Shown: one piece after another, positions 25,273 to 33,125 of the stretch
Layout: each line of letters opens with the position of its first letter
Position numbering within the stretch: the stretch's first letter is position 1
Assembly: GCF_003610455.1 (NCBI RefSeq)
Contig: NZ_RAQK01000001.1
Location: forward strand, 1,736,001-1,800,000
DNA length: 64,000 nucleotides
Source: Sulfitobacter guttiformis
GTDB taxonomy: Bacteria > Pseudomonadota > Alphaproteobacteria > Rhodobacterales > Rhodobacteraceae
Reading direction: 5' to 3'
Notes under the pieces: model-generated
Told to the model about the DNA's origin: nothing
Database searches by the model: none
Seen by the model: the letters and a program-made list of their open reading frames with translations, nothing else
Made by a program: the position numbers and the translations under genes

Positions 25273-26594
25273 TACCCCCCGGCTTGATGATTTCTGCTCC
25301 TGCCTCAGGTACGGGCAAGACAACGCTCATGCTGGGCCTGCTCGCCGCATTTAATGCGCAGGGCCTCAAGGTACAGCCCTTCAAAAGCGGGCCGGATTAC
25401 ATTGATCCAGCGTTCCACACGGCCGCTTCGGGGCGTGCTTCGTTTAACATCGACAGCTGGTCGATGGAGGATGCTCGTATCGAGGGGCTAGTCAGCAATG
25501 CGCAGGGCGCTGACCTAATCCTCGCTGAGGGTTCCATGGGTCTTTTTGATGGTGTGGCGATCCACGGCGCCTCTGGAAACGGGGCAAGCGCGGACATCGC
25601 GGCACAGATGGGTTGGCCTGTTGTGCTGGTGCTGGATGTCTCGGGCGCCGCTCAGTCGGTCGCGGCTACTGCGCTTGGATTCAAAACGATGCGCCCTGAT
25701 GTAACGCTCGCGGGTGTCGTTCTTAACCGTGTCGCCTCCCCCCGCCACGAGGCGCTTGTGCGCGTGGGAATGGAGCAGGCGGGCATTGCTGTCCTTGGTG
25801 TGCTGCCCCGCCGTGCCGAGATGACATTGCCGGAGCGCCATCTGGGCCTTGTCCAAGCGGGCGAGCAAGAAAATTTGGGCGCTATCCTTGATGATGCCGC
25901 CGCATTTATTGCGGAACATGTCGATCTGGACGCCTTGCGTGCTGCAGCTTCGGGTGCGCGCCCTGACATTGCCCACCCGTTTTCTATCGTACCCCCAGGT
26001 CAGCGGATTGCGTTGGCACAGGACAATGCCTTTGCCTTTGTTTATCCGCACCTTATCGCCGGTTGGCGTGCCGCAGGCGCGGAGATTTTGCCATTCTCTC
26101 CCCTGCGAGATGAAGCCCCTGACGACAGCGCTGATATCTGCTGGCTGCCCGGCGGTTATCCTGAACTCCATGCGGGTCCTCTTGCCGCAGCACAGCGCTT
26201 TAAATCCGGCATGCGGACATTTGCAGATACCCGTCCGGTTCATGGTGAATGCGGGGGATATATGGCCCTTGGCGCGGGACTTGTCGACAAAGATGGCGCG
26301 CGACATGAGATGCTTGGATTGCTCGGTTTGGAGACATCCTTTGCAAAACGAAAATTCCACCTTGGCTACCGACGTGCCAAGCTGAACATCGCCATTCCCG
26401 GCGCGCCTGCGGGGGCGAAACTGCGCGGTCATGAGTTTCATTATGCCACGATCCTCAACGAGCCGGACAGACCGCTCGCCCAGATCACCGACAGCAACGG
26501 CCTGACCGTGCCTGAGACTGGCACCTACCGCACTAGTGCTGGTGGCGGCCAAGTGTCGGGTACCTTCTTCCATTTGATTGCCGAGGGCGCATGA
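25269..26594 (+). CDS. cobB: Hydrogenobyrinic acid a,c-diamide synthase CobB
   Basis: ATP- and glutamine-dependent amidation of the a and c side chains. The 441-residue protein has a P-loop ([10 protein letters not shown], 10-19), the Mg-binding [12 protein letters not shown] near residue 38, and a C-terminal class I-like glutaminase domain with catalytic Cys328 ([12 protein letters not shown]) and GHEFHYATI near residue 395. With CobN and CobW in the same operon, its product is the chelation substrate. A long antisense frame across this gene is a codon-usage shadow. Confidence 0.95.
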   Translation: MIPPGLMISAPASGTGKTTLMLGLLAAFNAQGLKVQPFKSGPDYIDPAFHTAASGRASFNIDSWSMEDARIEGLVSNAQGADLILAEGSMGLFDGVAIHGASGNGASADIAAQMGWPVVLVLDVSGAAQSVAATALGFKTMRPDVTLAGVVLNRVASPRHEALVRVGMEQAGIAVLGVLPRRAEMTLPERHLGLVQAGEQENLGAILDDAAAFIAEHVDLDALRAAASGARPDIAHPFSIVPPGQRIALAQDNAFAFVYPHLIAGWRAAGAEILPFSPLRDEAPDDSADICWLPGGYPELHAGPLAAAQRFKSGMRTFADTRPVHGECGGYMALGAGLVDKDGARHEMLGLLGLETSFAKRKFHLGYRRAKLNIAIPGAPAGAKLRGHEFHYATILNEPDRPLAQITDSNGLTVPETGTYRTSAGGGQVSGTFFHLIAEGA

Positions 26595-27316
26595 CCGGAT
26601 TTGTTTCATTTGTATCATCCGGCCCGGGTGACCCCGAACTGCTTACGGTTAAGGCCGTGAAACGACTGGAGCAGGCAGACGTTGTTTTATTTGATGACTT
26701 GTCGGCGGGTCCAATTCTAAGCCATGCGCGTGAGGGTGCAGACCTCATTGGTGTGGGGAAACGTGCGGGGCGACCTTCCCCCAAACAGGACCATGTGAGC
26801 CGTGTACTGGTGGAATACGCTCAGGCAGATTTGAGAGTTGTGCGGCTTAAATCTGGCGATAGCGGTATGTTTGGCAGGTTAGAGGAGGAGATCACGGCCT
26901 TGCGTGCCGCCGCCATCCCGTTCGAGATCATTCCGGGTGTGACCAGCGCCTCGGCTGCGGCTGCAACTGCCGGCATCCCCCTTACACGCCGGCTTACCGC
27001 GCGCCGCGTGCAGTTCATCACCGGCGCTGATGTAACGGGTGATCTGCCGCCGGACGTCAACATGGAAGCCCTTGCTGATCCCATGGCAACGACTGTGGTC
27101 TATATGGGCAAGCGGACGTTTGCGGGTCTTGCTGCGCGCCTGATTGAGCACGGTCTTTCTCCTGATACACCTGCCATGCTTGCGGAAGCTGTCTCGACCC
27201 CCGCCGAACGGTTGGAGCGCTTTACCATCGCCACATTGGCTGAACATCTGCAAACCACAACAACCAGCACGCCGGCTTTGATTTTCTATGGTCCTTTGGC
27301 TGAGCCTGAGAAATGA
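26591..27316 (+). CDS. cobA: Uroporphyrinogen-III C-methyltransferase CobA
   Basis: Methylates uroporphyrinogen III at C-2 and C-7 to precorrin-2, the committed entry step shared with siroheme synthesis. The 241-residue protein has VSSGPGDPELLTVKAVKRLE, VLFDDLSAGPIL, the VVRLKSGDSGMFGRLEEEI segment near residue 78, PGVTSASAAAATAGIPLTRR near residue 115 and VVYMGKRTFAGLA near residue 168. It lacks a fused CysG dehydrogenase/ferrochelatase, so it is the dedicated methylase. Overlaps cobB and the following DUF1636 gene by four bases each. Confidence 0.95.
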   Translation: MTGFVSFVSSGPGDPELLTVKAVKRLEQADVVLFDDLSAGPILSHAREGADLIGVGKRAGRPSPKQDHVSRVLVEYAQADLRVVRLKSGDSGMFGRLEEEITALRAAAIPFEIIPGVTSASAAAATAGIPLTRRLTARRVQFITGADVTGDLPPDVNMEALADPMATTVVYMGKRTFAGLAARLIEHGLSPDTPAMLAEAVSTPAERLERFTIATLAEHLQTTTTSTPALIFYGPLAEPEK

Positions 27317-27618
27317 AAATGTTTGTTTGCAATATATGCACCGCAGATAGTGCTGCCTTTGTTGAGCGAGTCCGTGGTGCTTTTCCCCTGCTAAATGTCG
27401 AGGGCATCGATTGTATGTCGGGATGTGCCCGAGCCCAGACCGTTGCGTTCCGCGCAGCAGGAAAAACCGCCTATCTGTTCGGGGATATTACAGAGGCAGA
27501 TTTCGAGGCATTAGAGACGTTTTGCGGTCTTTATGCAGACTCTGACGATGGTAAATTCAGGGATGCCCGCGCCCTTGGTGATCTGCGTCACAAGGCAATC
27601 GCGCGGATACCGGCATGA
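27313..27618 (+). CDS. DUF1636 protein, predicted metal or Fe-S binding (copy 2)
   Basis: A 101-residue paralogue of the DUF1636 protein at 14.3 kb, with the same four-cysteine layout, CNIC (Cys6, Cys9) and CMSGC (Cys34, Cys38), then a conserved AYLFGDIT block that parallels TYVYGHMT in copy 1. It overlaps cobA and cobF by four bases each, so it is certainly translated within the corrin operon. Function unknown: candidates are a small 2Fe-2S protein or a metal carrier. Divergence between the copies suggests separate roles. Confidence 0.8.
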   Translation: MKMFVCNICTADSAAFVERVRGAFPLLNVEGIDCMSGCARAQTVAFRAAGKTAYLFGDITEADFEALETFCGLYADSDDGKFRDARALGDLRHKAIARIPA

Positions 27619-28361
27619 CTTTGCAACTTACCCTTATTGGTATTGGCACTGGGAATCCCGAACATCTGACGTTGCAGGCAATCCGCGCCATGAATGCCCA
27701 AGATTTGATTTTGATACCGCACAAAGGCACGGGAAAAAACGACCTCGCACAATTGCGCCATGAGATTTGTGCGGAGGTATTGACCAATCCAGCAACGCGC
27801 ATCATTGAATTTGAGCTTCCTGTGCGCAACGAGGCCACTCAAAATTATCGCAAGCGGGTTGATGACTGGCACGATGAAATCGCTGCTATTTGGCAAAGTG
27901 CCATTATCTCGAACGGAGCACCGCAAAATGTGGCGCTTCTTGTCTGGGGTGATCCGTCGCTATACGACAGCACCCTGCGAATTGCGTCGCGCCTTATGCC
28001 AACGCCGGAAATAACAGTCATCCCCGGTATAACATCACTCCAAACACTCACCGCAGCACACGCAACTGTCCTGAACGAGATCGGTGCACCGTTTATCGTG
28101 ACCACGGGTCGGCGCCTGCGCGATGAAGGTTGGCCTCCCGGCGTTGATACGGTCGCTGTGATGCTGGATGCAGGTGCCGCATTCGAGGCAATCGCACCCG
28201 AGGGTATTTATATCTGGTGGGGCGCTTATGTAGGCATGAAAGAGCAGATCGTGATCGAGGGCCCGCTGATCGACGTCGCCGGGGAAATCACGAAGGTGCG
28301 CGCCCGCGCCCGCAATGCGCATGGTTGGATCATGGATATATACCTCCTGAAAAAGCTCTGA
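27615..28361 (+). CDS. cobF: Precorrin-6A synthase (deacetylating) CobF
   Basis: Methylates C-1 of precorrin-5 with loss of acetate, giving precorrin-6A; found only in the aerobic pathway. The 248-residue methylase has LTLIGIGTGNPEHLTLQA at the start, NVALLVWGDPSLYDSTLRIA near residue 106 and VIPGITSLQTLTAAHA near residue 134. It is the last gene of the operon. No strong terminator is visible in the 67 bases before the convergent arfB. Confidence 0.94.
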   Translation: MTLQLTLIGIGTGNPEHLTLQAIRAMNAQDLILIPHKGTGKNDLAQLRHEICAEVLTNPATRIIEFELPVRNEATQNYRKRVDDWHDEIAAIWQSAIISNGAPQNVALLVWGDPSLYDSTLRIASRLMPTPEITVIPGITSLQTLTAAHATVLNEIGAPFIVTTGRRLRDEGWPPGVDTVAVMLDAGAAFEAIAPEGIYIWWGAYVGMKEQIVIEGPLIDVAGEITKVRARARNAHGWIMDIYLLKKL

Positions 28362-28428
28362 CAAAACAGGCAGTTTTCCGTACTGGCCGATAAGCGGATG
28401 TCACCTGTAGAACGCACACAGTTACATC

Positions 28429-28848
28429 CTAGTCTGGATCGACCTTTCCGCGCATGGCTTTGACTTCGCCGCGCACTTTCTTTGCTTTCAAGCGCCGTTT
28501 TTTGGAGCCCAATGTGGGACGCGTAGCGATCCGCCGCTTGGGAGGAGTAAGCGCTTTTTGAATCAGTTCCTTGAGGCGCTCCCGCACCAGATCGCGGTTA
28601 CGTGCCTGACTCCGGGTTTCGTCACACTGCAGAACCAGCGCACCTTCGAGGGTCCAACGCCGTCCTGCTAACCGCCTAAGACGGTTTTTTACAGGAAGTG
28701 GCAAAGAAGGCGAGCTCGCAGCTTCGAACCGTAACTCGACAGCCGAGGACACTTTGTTGACGTTCTGGCCGCCTGGACCGGAGGCGCGCATAAAGCTCTC
28801 GGTGAGTTCCCAGTCCTGAATGATGATCGTGTCGGTGATATGCAACAT
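28429..28848 (-). CDS. arfB: Peptidyl-tRNA hydrolase ArfB (ribosome rescue)
   Basis: Class I release-factor-like hydrolase that frees peptidyl-tRNA from ribosomes stalled without a stop codon. The 139-residue protein has the catalytic GGQ (residues 26-28 in RASGPGGQNVNKV) and a basic C-terminal tail (KKRRLKAKKVRGEVKAMRGK) that inserts into the empty mRNA channel, with no codon-recognition domain. The ATG at 28848 matches the family start; an in-frame ATG at 28860 is also possible and neither has a good ribosome-binding site. It lies downstream of the small-ORF transcript and its terminator. Confidence 0.94.
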   Translation of the reverse strand: MLHITDTIIIQDWELTESFMRASGPGGQNVNKVSSAVELRFEAASSPSLPLPVKNRLRRLAGRRWTLEGALVLQCDETRSQARNRDLVRERLKELIQKALTPPKRRIATRPTLGSKKRRLKAKKVRGEVKAMRGKVDPD

Positions 28849-28898
28849 ACGCAGGATCATAGCGTGCGGCTGCGTAAGGTGAAGGGGGCACGCGAAAA

Positions 28899-28923
28899 GG
28901 GCCGCCCTGAAAAAGAGCGGCCC
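28899..28923 (-). terminator. Intrinsic terminator of the small minus-strand transcript
   Basis: Read on the minus strand, GGGCCGC (28917-28923) pairs with GCGGCCC (28899-28905) across an 11-base loop and is followed at once by TTTTC. It ends the small-ORF transcript upstream of arfB, and could alternatively act as an attenuator for arfB. The 3' U-run is short. Confidence 0.65.
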
Positions 28924-28995
28924 TATCGAATTGAATAGGAGGTGGAACCGGTCAGACCGATAGCCACTTCGGATTTCAGTAGACTAGGGGCTGCC

Positions 28996-29052
28996 CTAGC
29001 AAACGACCTCCAAAGTTGTTCCGACACCATTCTCCAGTACATTTCTAATCAC
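28996..29052 (-). CDS. 18-codon small ORF with very strong ribosome-binding site
   Basis: Begins at GTG 29050-29052, directly behind AAAGGAGGTGATCTA, and encodes MIRNVLENGVGTTLEVVC, stopping at TAG 28996-28998. Function unknown. The Shine-Dalgarno complementarity is far longer than for any other gene in the window, which argues that translation, or ribosome binding, matters. The peptide has no membrane segment and a single C-terminal Cys. It could be a real small protein, a leader peptide for arfB, or simply the ribosome-loading part of a regulatory RNA. Confidence 0.5.
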   Translation of the reverse strand: MIRNVLENGVGTTLEVVC

Positions 29053-29159
29053 TAGATCACCTCCTTTGCATTTGTTGAACCTGCCTAAAGTTGGCACAGG
29101 ATCGCAGGATCACAAAGCATTTTTTGTCCGAATGCCGAAGGTGAATGTAGTGTGCTGCT

Positions 29160-29777
29160 TTAAGGAGCACGCAACCGCGCTGTGATCATCCGGAACGGGA
29201 CAAGCGCCACCAATGCCAAAGAAAGCTTCACAGCCCAGTCCGCAACCGCCAGTGATACCCATAAAGGTGCAGCGGGTCCTGATCCAAGGATCGGTAGCAC
29301 CTCGGACGCCCATGAAACATCGGTGCCTGCATGTACAAACGACAGTGCGCCGGAGAATGCGATGGAGAAGAATATTATTGTGTCCACGGTACTTCCCAAG
29401 AGCGTGGAAACCAGCGGCGCCTTCCACCAAGCGCCATCCCGCAGCGCCGCGAAAATACCAACGTCAAGCATTTGTGCTGTTAAAAAAGCAAGCCCCGAAG
29501 CAATAGCGATGCGTACAGTGACCAGCGGGCCAAACTCGCCCATAATCTGCGTTCCGATCAGTGAGCAAATGATGCCTACGACAAAACCGGCAAGCACAAC
29601 GCGCCGCGCCGCAGCTGTGCCGTAAACGCGGTTCATCACATCGGTGACCAAAAAGGCGAGGGGGTAGGTAAACGCCCCCCATGTCAGCCAGTTGCCGTAT
29701 AGGAATTGAACAAGAATGTTGGAGGCCACGACAATGACGGCCATGGCAATAATACCGGGAAAGTGAGTGCGTGTCAT
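29160..29777 (-). CDS. yhhQ: Queuosine precursor transporter YhhQ
   Basis: Inner-membrane protein of 205 residues with six or so helices, family ECF-like/VUT_1 (YhhQ), which imports preQ0 or preQ1 for queuosine tRNA modification. Family marks: AMAVIVVASNILVQFLYG, the WGAFTYPLAFLVTDVMNRVYG block near residue 34 and GSTVDTIIFFSIAFSG near residue 128. The gene is preceded by a 94-base leader with two hairpins and followed by the small-ORF unit. Confidence 0.93.
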   Translation of the reverse strand: MTRTHFPGIIAMAVIVVASNILVQFLYGNWLTWGAFTYPLAFLVTDVMNRVYGTAAARRVVLAGFVVGIICSLIGTQIMGEFGPLVTVRIAIASGLAFLTAQMLDVGIFAALRDGAWWKAPLVSTLLGSTVDTIIFFSIAFSGALSFVHAGTDVSWASEVLPILGSGPAAPLWVSLAVADWAVKLSLALVALVPFRMITARLRAP

Positions 29778-29816
29778 AAGTTTAAACCGTTTTGTGCAAG
29801 GGTGCGGCGACTTGGC

Positions 29817-29862
29817 CTGCGGGGATCGCAGACAGGGCGTGCTTTAGGTGGGATCTCCCCAC
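29817..29862 (-). promoter_or_regulatory. Two hairpins in the yhhQ leader
   Basis: Between the phytase-like gene and yhhQ the minus strand carries two small stems: GTGGG/CCCAC (29848-29862) and CTGCG/CGCAG (29817-29831), with TTGCAC repeated on either side. Neither has a U-run. Genes for queuosine precursor uptake are often under preQ1 riboswitches, but the leader does not show a recognisable preQ1-I, -II or -III consensus. Left as an unexplained structured leader. Confidence 0.3.
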
Positions 29863-29871
29863 GGTGCAACA

Positions 29872-30738
29872 TTATTCGATGACCACAAATTCCACGATCT
29901 GCGTACGTTGTAGGGCGAAAAAATTATCGTCCGAGATAAGTGTGACGTGCATCAGCCCATCCTGATCCGACCACACACTTATTCCTTCAAGGTTATCATA
30001 GCGCGCGGGGATTGAAGTCATAAGCGTATATTCACGCGGCGCATGAGGGTCGAGAACGAACATTCGCACGCGGCTGCGAAATCCAATCGGCGTCACTGTG
30101 CGCTCAAGCAACCAAAACCGCCCCAGGGCGTCGATGTCGGCGCCCACGGGCACAAATGGCCCCCGCTGGGGAATGTGGGCCGCCACACGCCACTGGCCAT
30201 CAGTATAGGTATATAGCGGGAAGGGATGCCCGCGGGCCGGCGCTGCTTCGGTCAGGGCGAAAAGCGTTCCGTCCAACCCGATCGCCAAAGCCTCTATACC
30301 GGAGTTGTCACCCAAACTGTTCCGGAACGGCAATGCTATCCGGTTACCCGTCCGACCGGTTTGCGGGTCAAGGTCCATTATCCGGTGACGATGTTCGAAG
30401 GAGACGAAGGCATGCCCGTTTTCTGCGATGGCGAGGCCTTCGGCATCGGTTGCCTTTTTGCCCAATCTGCGACCGTTTTCATCTGTCAGCGGCCGAAAAC
30501 TCTGAACCTCCACAGTCTCAAGGACACCGCTACGATCTCGCCTCAACAAAGCTTCTAGGAGATGACCGCGATCAGTGATCACCGTCATGCGTGTGCCTTG
30601 TCCGGTGACCTCTATCCCAGACCATCCTCCAAACCAAGGTGCCTCAATCTGCCATCGCAGAACTCCGTCAGGACGCAACGACGGTTGAGCCGACGCGAGA
30701 CCACACAGGCAGATAAATGCCAGCGCGAGGTGGATCAA
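29872..30738 (-). CDS. Exported esterase-like activity of phytase family protein
   Basis: A 288-residue protein of the PF13449 phytase-like beta-propeller type. A signal peptide (MIHLALAFICLCGLASAQ) predicts export. Landmarks: WFGGWSGIEV near residue 35, TDRGHLLEALLRRD, KATDAEGLAIAENG near residue 95, GIEALAIGLDG and YDNLEGISVWSD near residue 247. Blade-like repeats with acidic residues could bind calcium. True substrate unknown; the name reflects the fold. The ATGA overlap with mepA places it in the same operon. Confidence 0.85.
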   Translation of the reverse strand: MIHLALAFICLCGLASAQPSLRPDGVLRWQIEAPWFGGWSGIEVTGQGTRMTVITDRGHLLEALLRRDRSGVLETVEVQSFRPLTDENGRRLGKKATDAEGLAIAENGHAFVSFEHRHRIMDLDPQTGRTGNRIALPFRNSLGDNSGIEALAIGLDGTLFALTEAAPARGHPFPLYTYTDGQWRVAAHIPQRGPFVPVGADIDALGRFWLLERTVTPIGFRSRVRMFVLDPHAPREYTLMTSIPARYDNLEGISVWSDQDGLMHVTLISDDNFFALQRTQIVEFVVIE

Positions 30739-31688
30739 TTTGCGTCAAGCACCGCTTTACACTGTGCGGGAAGGTCGGCAAGCACGAGTTCGCGGCGCGG
30801 TTGCGGGTCCTCCGCCGGTTTTTTTTGCGGTTTGGGCGCTACTTTTGGCGGGTTAATAATATTGGCTTGCCACTGGCGCGCATCATCACAGCCGTCGCCC
30901 GCTGGTGGCGGCGTCTGGTCTACACATCCTTGCGCCCCTCGGGGGCAGGCGAGGCGAATATGAAAATGGTAATGATGCCCATACCATGGACGAATTTTGT
31001 TCAGATAGCTCCGGTTGCCCCGCTCATCATCGCACATTTGGACCTTTGCACCAGGAAAGACAAAGATCCGCGAAACACGTGGATCCTGTGCGGCAGCCTT
31101 AATGATTTCGTGATGCGACCGTGTCCACGCGCTGTTGACATAGGCCCCGCTGGCACGGCGTGTAGAGATAGATGATATATTCTCGCGCTGGCTGCGGGTC
31201 AGGCTGAGGGAATTTGGTGGCAACATCCAGATATCGGCATCCAGACCGATCTGATGGCTGCGGTGCCCTGTGAGCATCGGGCCGCCACGGGGCTGACTCA
31301 TATCACCGACATACAAACCATTCCAGCCGGGCTGCTGGGCCGCGAACTGGCTCAACTTGGTGACCATATCAACCAGCTCGGGGTGGCCATAATTGCGGCC
31401 GCGCGCCAAGCGCATTGCTTGCCACGTAGGGCCACTTTCTGCCAGTTCTACACCGCCTGCCAGACATCCTTTTGCATAGCTGCCGTAAGCGGCTGAGGAT
31501 TGTGCCGTGGGCATCGATTTGGTCCCGAACAGCTTCTTGGCTTCGACATTTGCTAGCGGGCCGGCAAGTTCGCCAATGGTAGGCAGATCTGCTTTTTGCG
31601 CTTTTGAACCACTGATATCACGGGCACCGCCACAGCTGGCCACCAGCACACCCAACGCGGCAATCGTCAGAAGCTTTTTAACATTCAT
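30735..31688 (-). CDS. mepA: Penicillin-insensitive murein endopeptidase MepA (lipoprotein)
   Basis: LAS-type zinc metallopeptidase that cuts D-Ala-meso-DAP crosslinks in peptidoglycan. The 317-residue protein has a lipobox (LVASC, Cys19), so it is a lipoprotein rather than soluble as in E. coli. Zinc-site motifs: GHRSHQIGLDADIW (H-x6-D) and HHYHFHIRLACP (H-x-H). The C-terminal tail is Pro/Lys-rich and low in complexity. It overlaps the UMF1 gene upstream and the phytase-like gene downstream by four bases. Confidence 0.93.
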   Translation of the reverse strand: MNVKKLLTIAALGVLVASCGGARDISGSKAQKADLPTIGELAGPLANVEAKKLFGTKSMPTAQSSAAYGSYAKGCLAGGVELAESGPTWQAMRLARGRNYGHPELVDMVTKLSQFAAQQPGWNGLYVGDMSQPRGGPMLTGHRSHQIGLDADIWMLPPNSLSLTRSQRENISSISTRRASGAYVNSAWTRSHHEIIKAAAQDPRVSRIFVFPGAKVQMCDDERGNRSYLNKIRPWYGHHYHFHIRLACPRGAQGCVDQTPPPAGDGCDDARQWQANIINPPKVAPKPQKKPAEDPQPRRELVLADLPAQCKAVLDAN

Positions 31689-33058
31689 TTGGAGAAATCC
31701 CCTTTTGGTTTCACCCAGATTAGCAGAACCAGCCCTATGATGAACAGCCCCACCACGGGGGTAATCCCCAATCGCTGGCTACCTGTTATCTGGCTGGTCA
31801 GAGCGATCAGCGCAGGGGCGAGAAACGAAGTTGCTTTGCCAGACAGGGCATAAAGGCCGAAGGCTTCCGTCATACGCTCAGGGTTGGCCTGCCGCGTCAT
31901 CATATTTCGCGACGACGCCTGAAGCGCTCCACCCGCTGCACCAATCACGGCGCCGGCGATAAAGAAGGTGATGTCAGGCATGCTAGAACCTTCGGACAGC
32001 GGAATTCCAAGGATCGAAGTGGGCGTAATCATGACGATCAACAGCGCCACCAGCGCAAGCGCAATCACACAAAATACGATGACGGGCATCGGGCCTGTTC
32101 TGCGGTCGACACGCCCTGCGATCCAGCAAAAGAAGGCCCCCGAGATCAGCGTGAGGATACCGAAAATACCCACTTGGGTTATCGACCATCCCAGCACACC
32201 CACGGCATAGACGCCGCCAAACCCGTACATCCCGTTGAGCGCATCGCGGTAAAACATCGAGGAGCCGAGATAGGCCATCAGGGAGGGATGATGTGGCAGA
32301 TTTTTAAGCGTAGCTAGCAAATCATTAATGCTTTTTCCGATTAAAACACGCGGCACGCCTGGCTTTGGCACATCACGGATATAGAGAAAAAACGGGATCA
32401 TAAATACAGCATACCAGACCGCAGCAAGCGGCCCGACAATGCGGGTGTCTGCCTTGGTTGTAGGGTCTAGGCCAAATAGCGGCCTCAGCCCGACCAGCGT
32501 CTTTCCGCTGTCAGTTGCCTGAAAGAGGATCAGCATGATCATGAGCGCGACCAGACCGCCGACATAGCCGAAGGCCCAGCCGGAGCCTGAAATGCGCCCC
32601 AACTCTGCGGGATCACTATCAAGCTCGGGAAGGTACGAGTTTGTAAAGATCGTCGCAAACTCCATTCCGATCAGGCCGATGCCAAAAAAGAGCAAGGCCC
32701 AAAGGATCGAAAAGTCCTGCGGTGCGGTCCACCATAAAGCGGCTGAACCTATGAAATACATCAGTGAAAACAGCCAGATCCATGGAAGTTTTCGCCCCGA
32801 ATTATCCGCGATGGCACCAAGGATTGGCGCAAGCAGTGCGATGAATATTCCTGCAGCGGCCAGCCCCCAACCCCAATAGGCCTGTGCCTGCGCCCGCGCC
32901 GCCCCTTCCGCCATGCCCTCTGCAATCAGATTGGCCGATAGAGTGCTGGCGAAATACGGCCCGAACGTAAAGGTGAGGAGGAGGGTATTATAGGGTTGGC
33001 TGGCCCAATCGAAGAAATACCAGCCCCATATCCGCTTGCGTTGTGAAACCACTGACAT
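31685..33058 (-). CDS. UMF1/Atg22-like MFS transporter
   Basis: A 457-residue twelve-helix permease of the vacuole effluxer/UMF1 type. Family signature: WGWYFFDWASQPYNTLLLTF at residues 11-30, then LLAPILGAIADNSGRKLPWI near residue 80. Substrate unknown; amino acid efflux is a guess by analogy with Atg22. It is the first gene of a three-gene overlapping set with mepA and the phytase-like gene, which suggests a cell-envelope recycling context. Confidence 0.88.
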   Translation of the reverse strand: MSVVSQRKRIWGWYFFDWASQPYNTLLLTFTFGPYFASTLSANLIAEGMAEGAARAQAQAYWGWGLAAAGIFIALLAPILGAIADNSGRKLPWIWLFSLMYFIGSAALWWTAPQDFSILWALLFFGIGLIGMEFATIFTNSYLPELDSDPAELGRISGSGWAFGYVGGLVALMIMLILFQATDSGKTLVGLRPLFGLDPTTKADTRIVGPLAAVWYAVFMIPFFLYIRDVPKPGVPRVLIGKSINDLLATLKNLPHHPSLMAYLGSSMFYRDALNGMYGFGGVYAVGVLGWSITQVGIFGILTLISGAFFCWIAGRVDRRTGPMPVIVFCVIALALVALLIVMITPTSILGIPLSEGSSMPDITFFIAGAVIGAAGGALQASSRNMMTRQANPERMTEAFGLYALSGKATSFLAPALIALTSQITGSQRLGITPVVGLFIIGLVLLIWVKPKGDFSK

Positions 33059-33125
33059 AAAAACCCGCTCCCCGTTTCTGCGATCATAGAACAGGCTGTA
33101 TGCGATGGCGCAAGAATTGGTTTTG

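Larger units (their letters stand above)
28895..29085 (-). ncRNA. Candidate small structured transcript with short ORF
   Basis: In the 299-base gap between yhhQ and arfB the minus strand has a compact unit: a near-perfect Shine-Dalgarno (AAAGGAGGTGATC, complementary to 13 bases of the usual 16S 3' end), an 18-codon ORF, a CTAGGG/CCCTAG hairpin over the stop codon, further small stems (CCGA..TCGG and CGGT..ACCG), a CACCTCCT segment and a terminator. CACCTCCT (minus strand of 28937-28944) is the exact 8-base complement of the Shine-Dalgarno core (29058-29065), so the RNA can close on itself or bind other ribosome-binding sites. The promoter is not clear; the 5' end given is approximate. This is inference from sequence; no Rfam family is recognised. 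Confidence 0.5.

Noticed and set aside
25515..26618. A 367-codon open frame on the minus strand across cobB
   Set aside because: Antisense to a clearly real gene with full family motifs; composition is typical of a GC-rich shadow frame and no domain is visible.
29055..29067. GATCACCTCCTTT, identical to the 3' end of 16S rRNA
   Set aside because: No other 16S sequence is present; it is the complement of the Shine-Dalgarno of the small ORF on the minus strand.
28895..29085. Possible piece of two-part alphaproteobacterial tmRNA
   Set aside because: No acceptor stem ending in CCA, no tRNA-like T-arm and no tag-peptide reading frame of the expected type.
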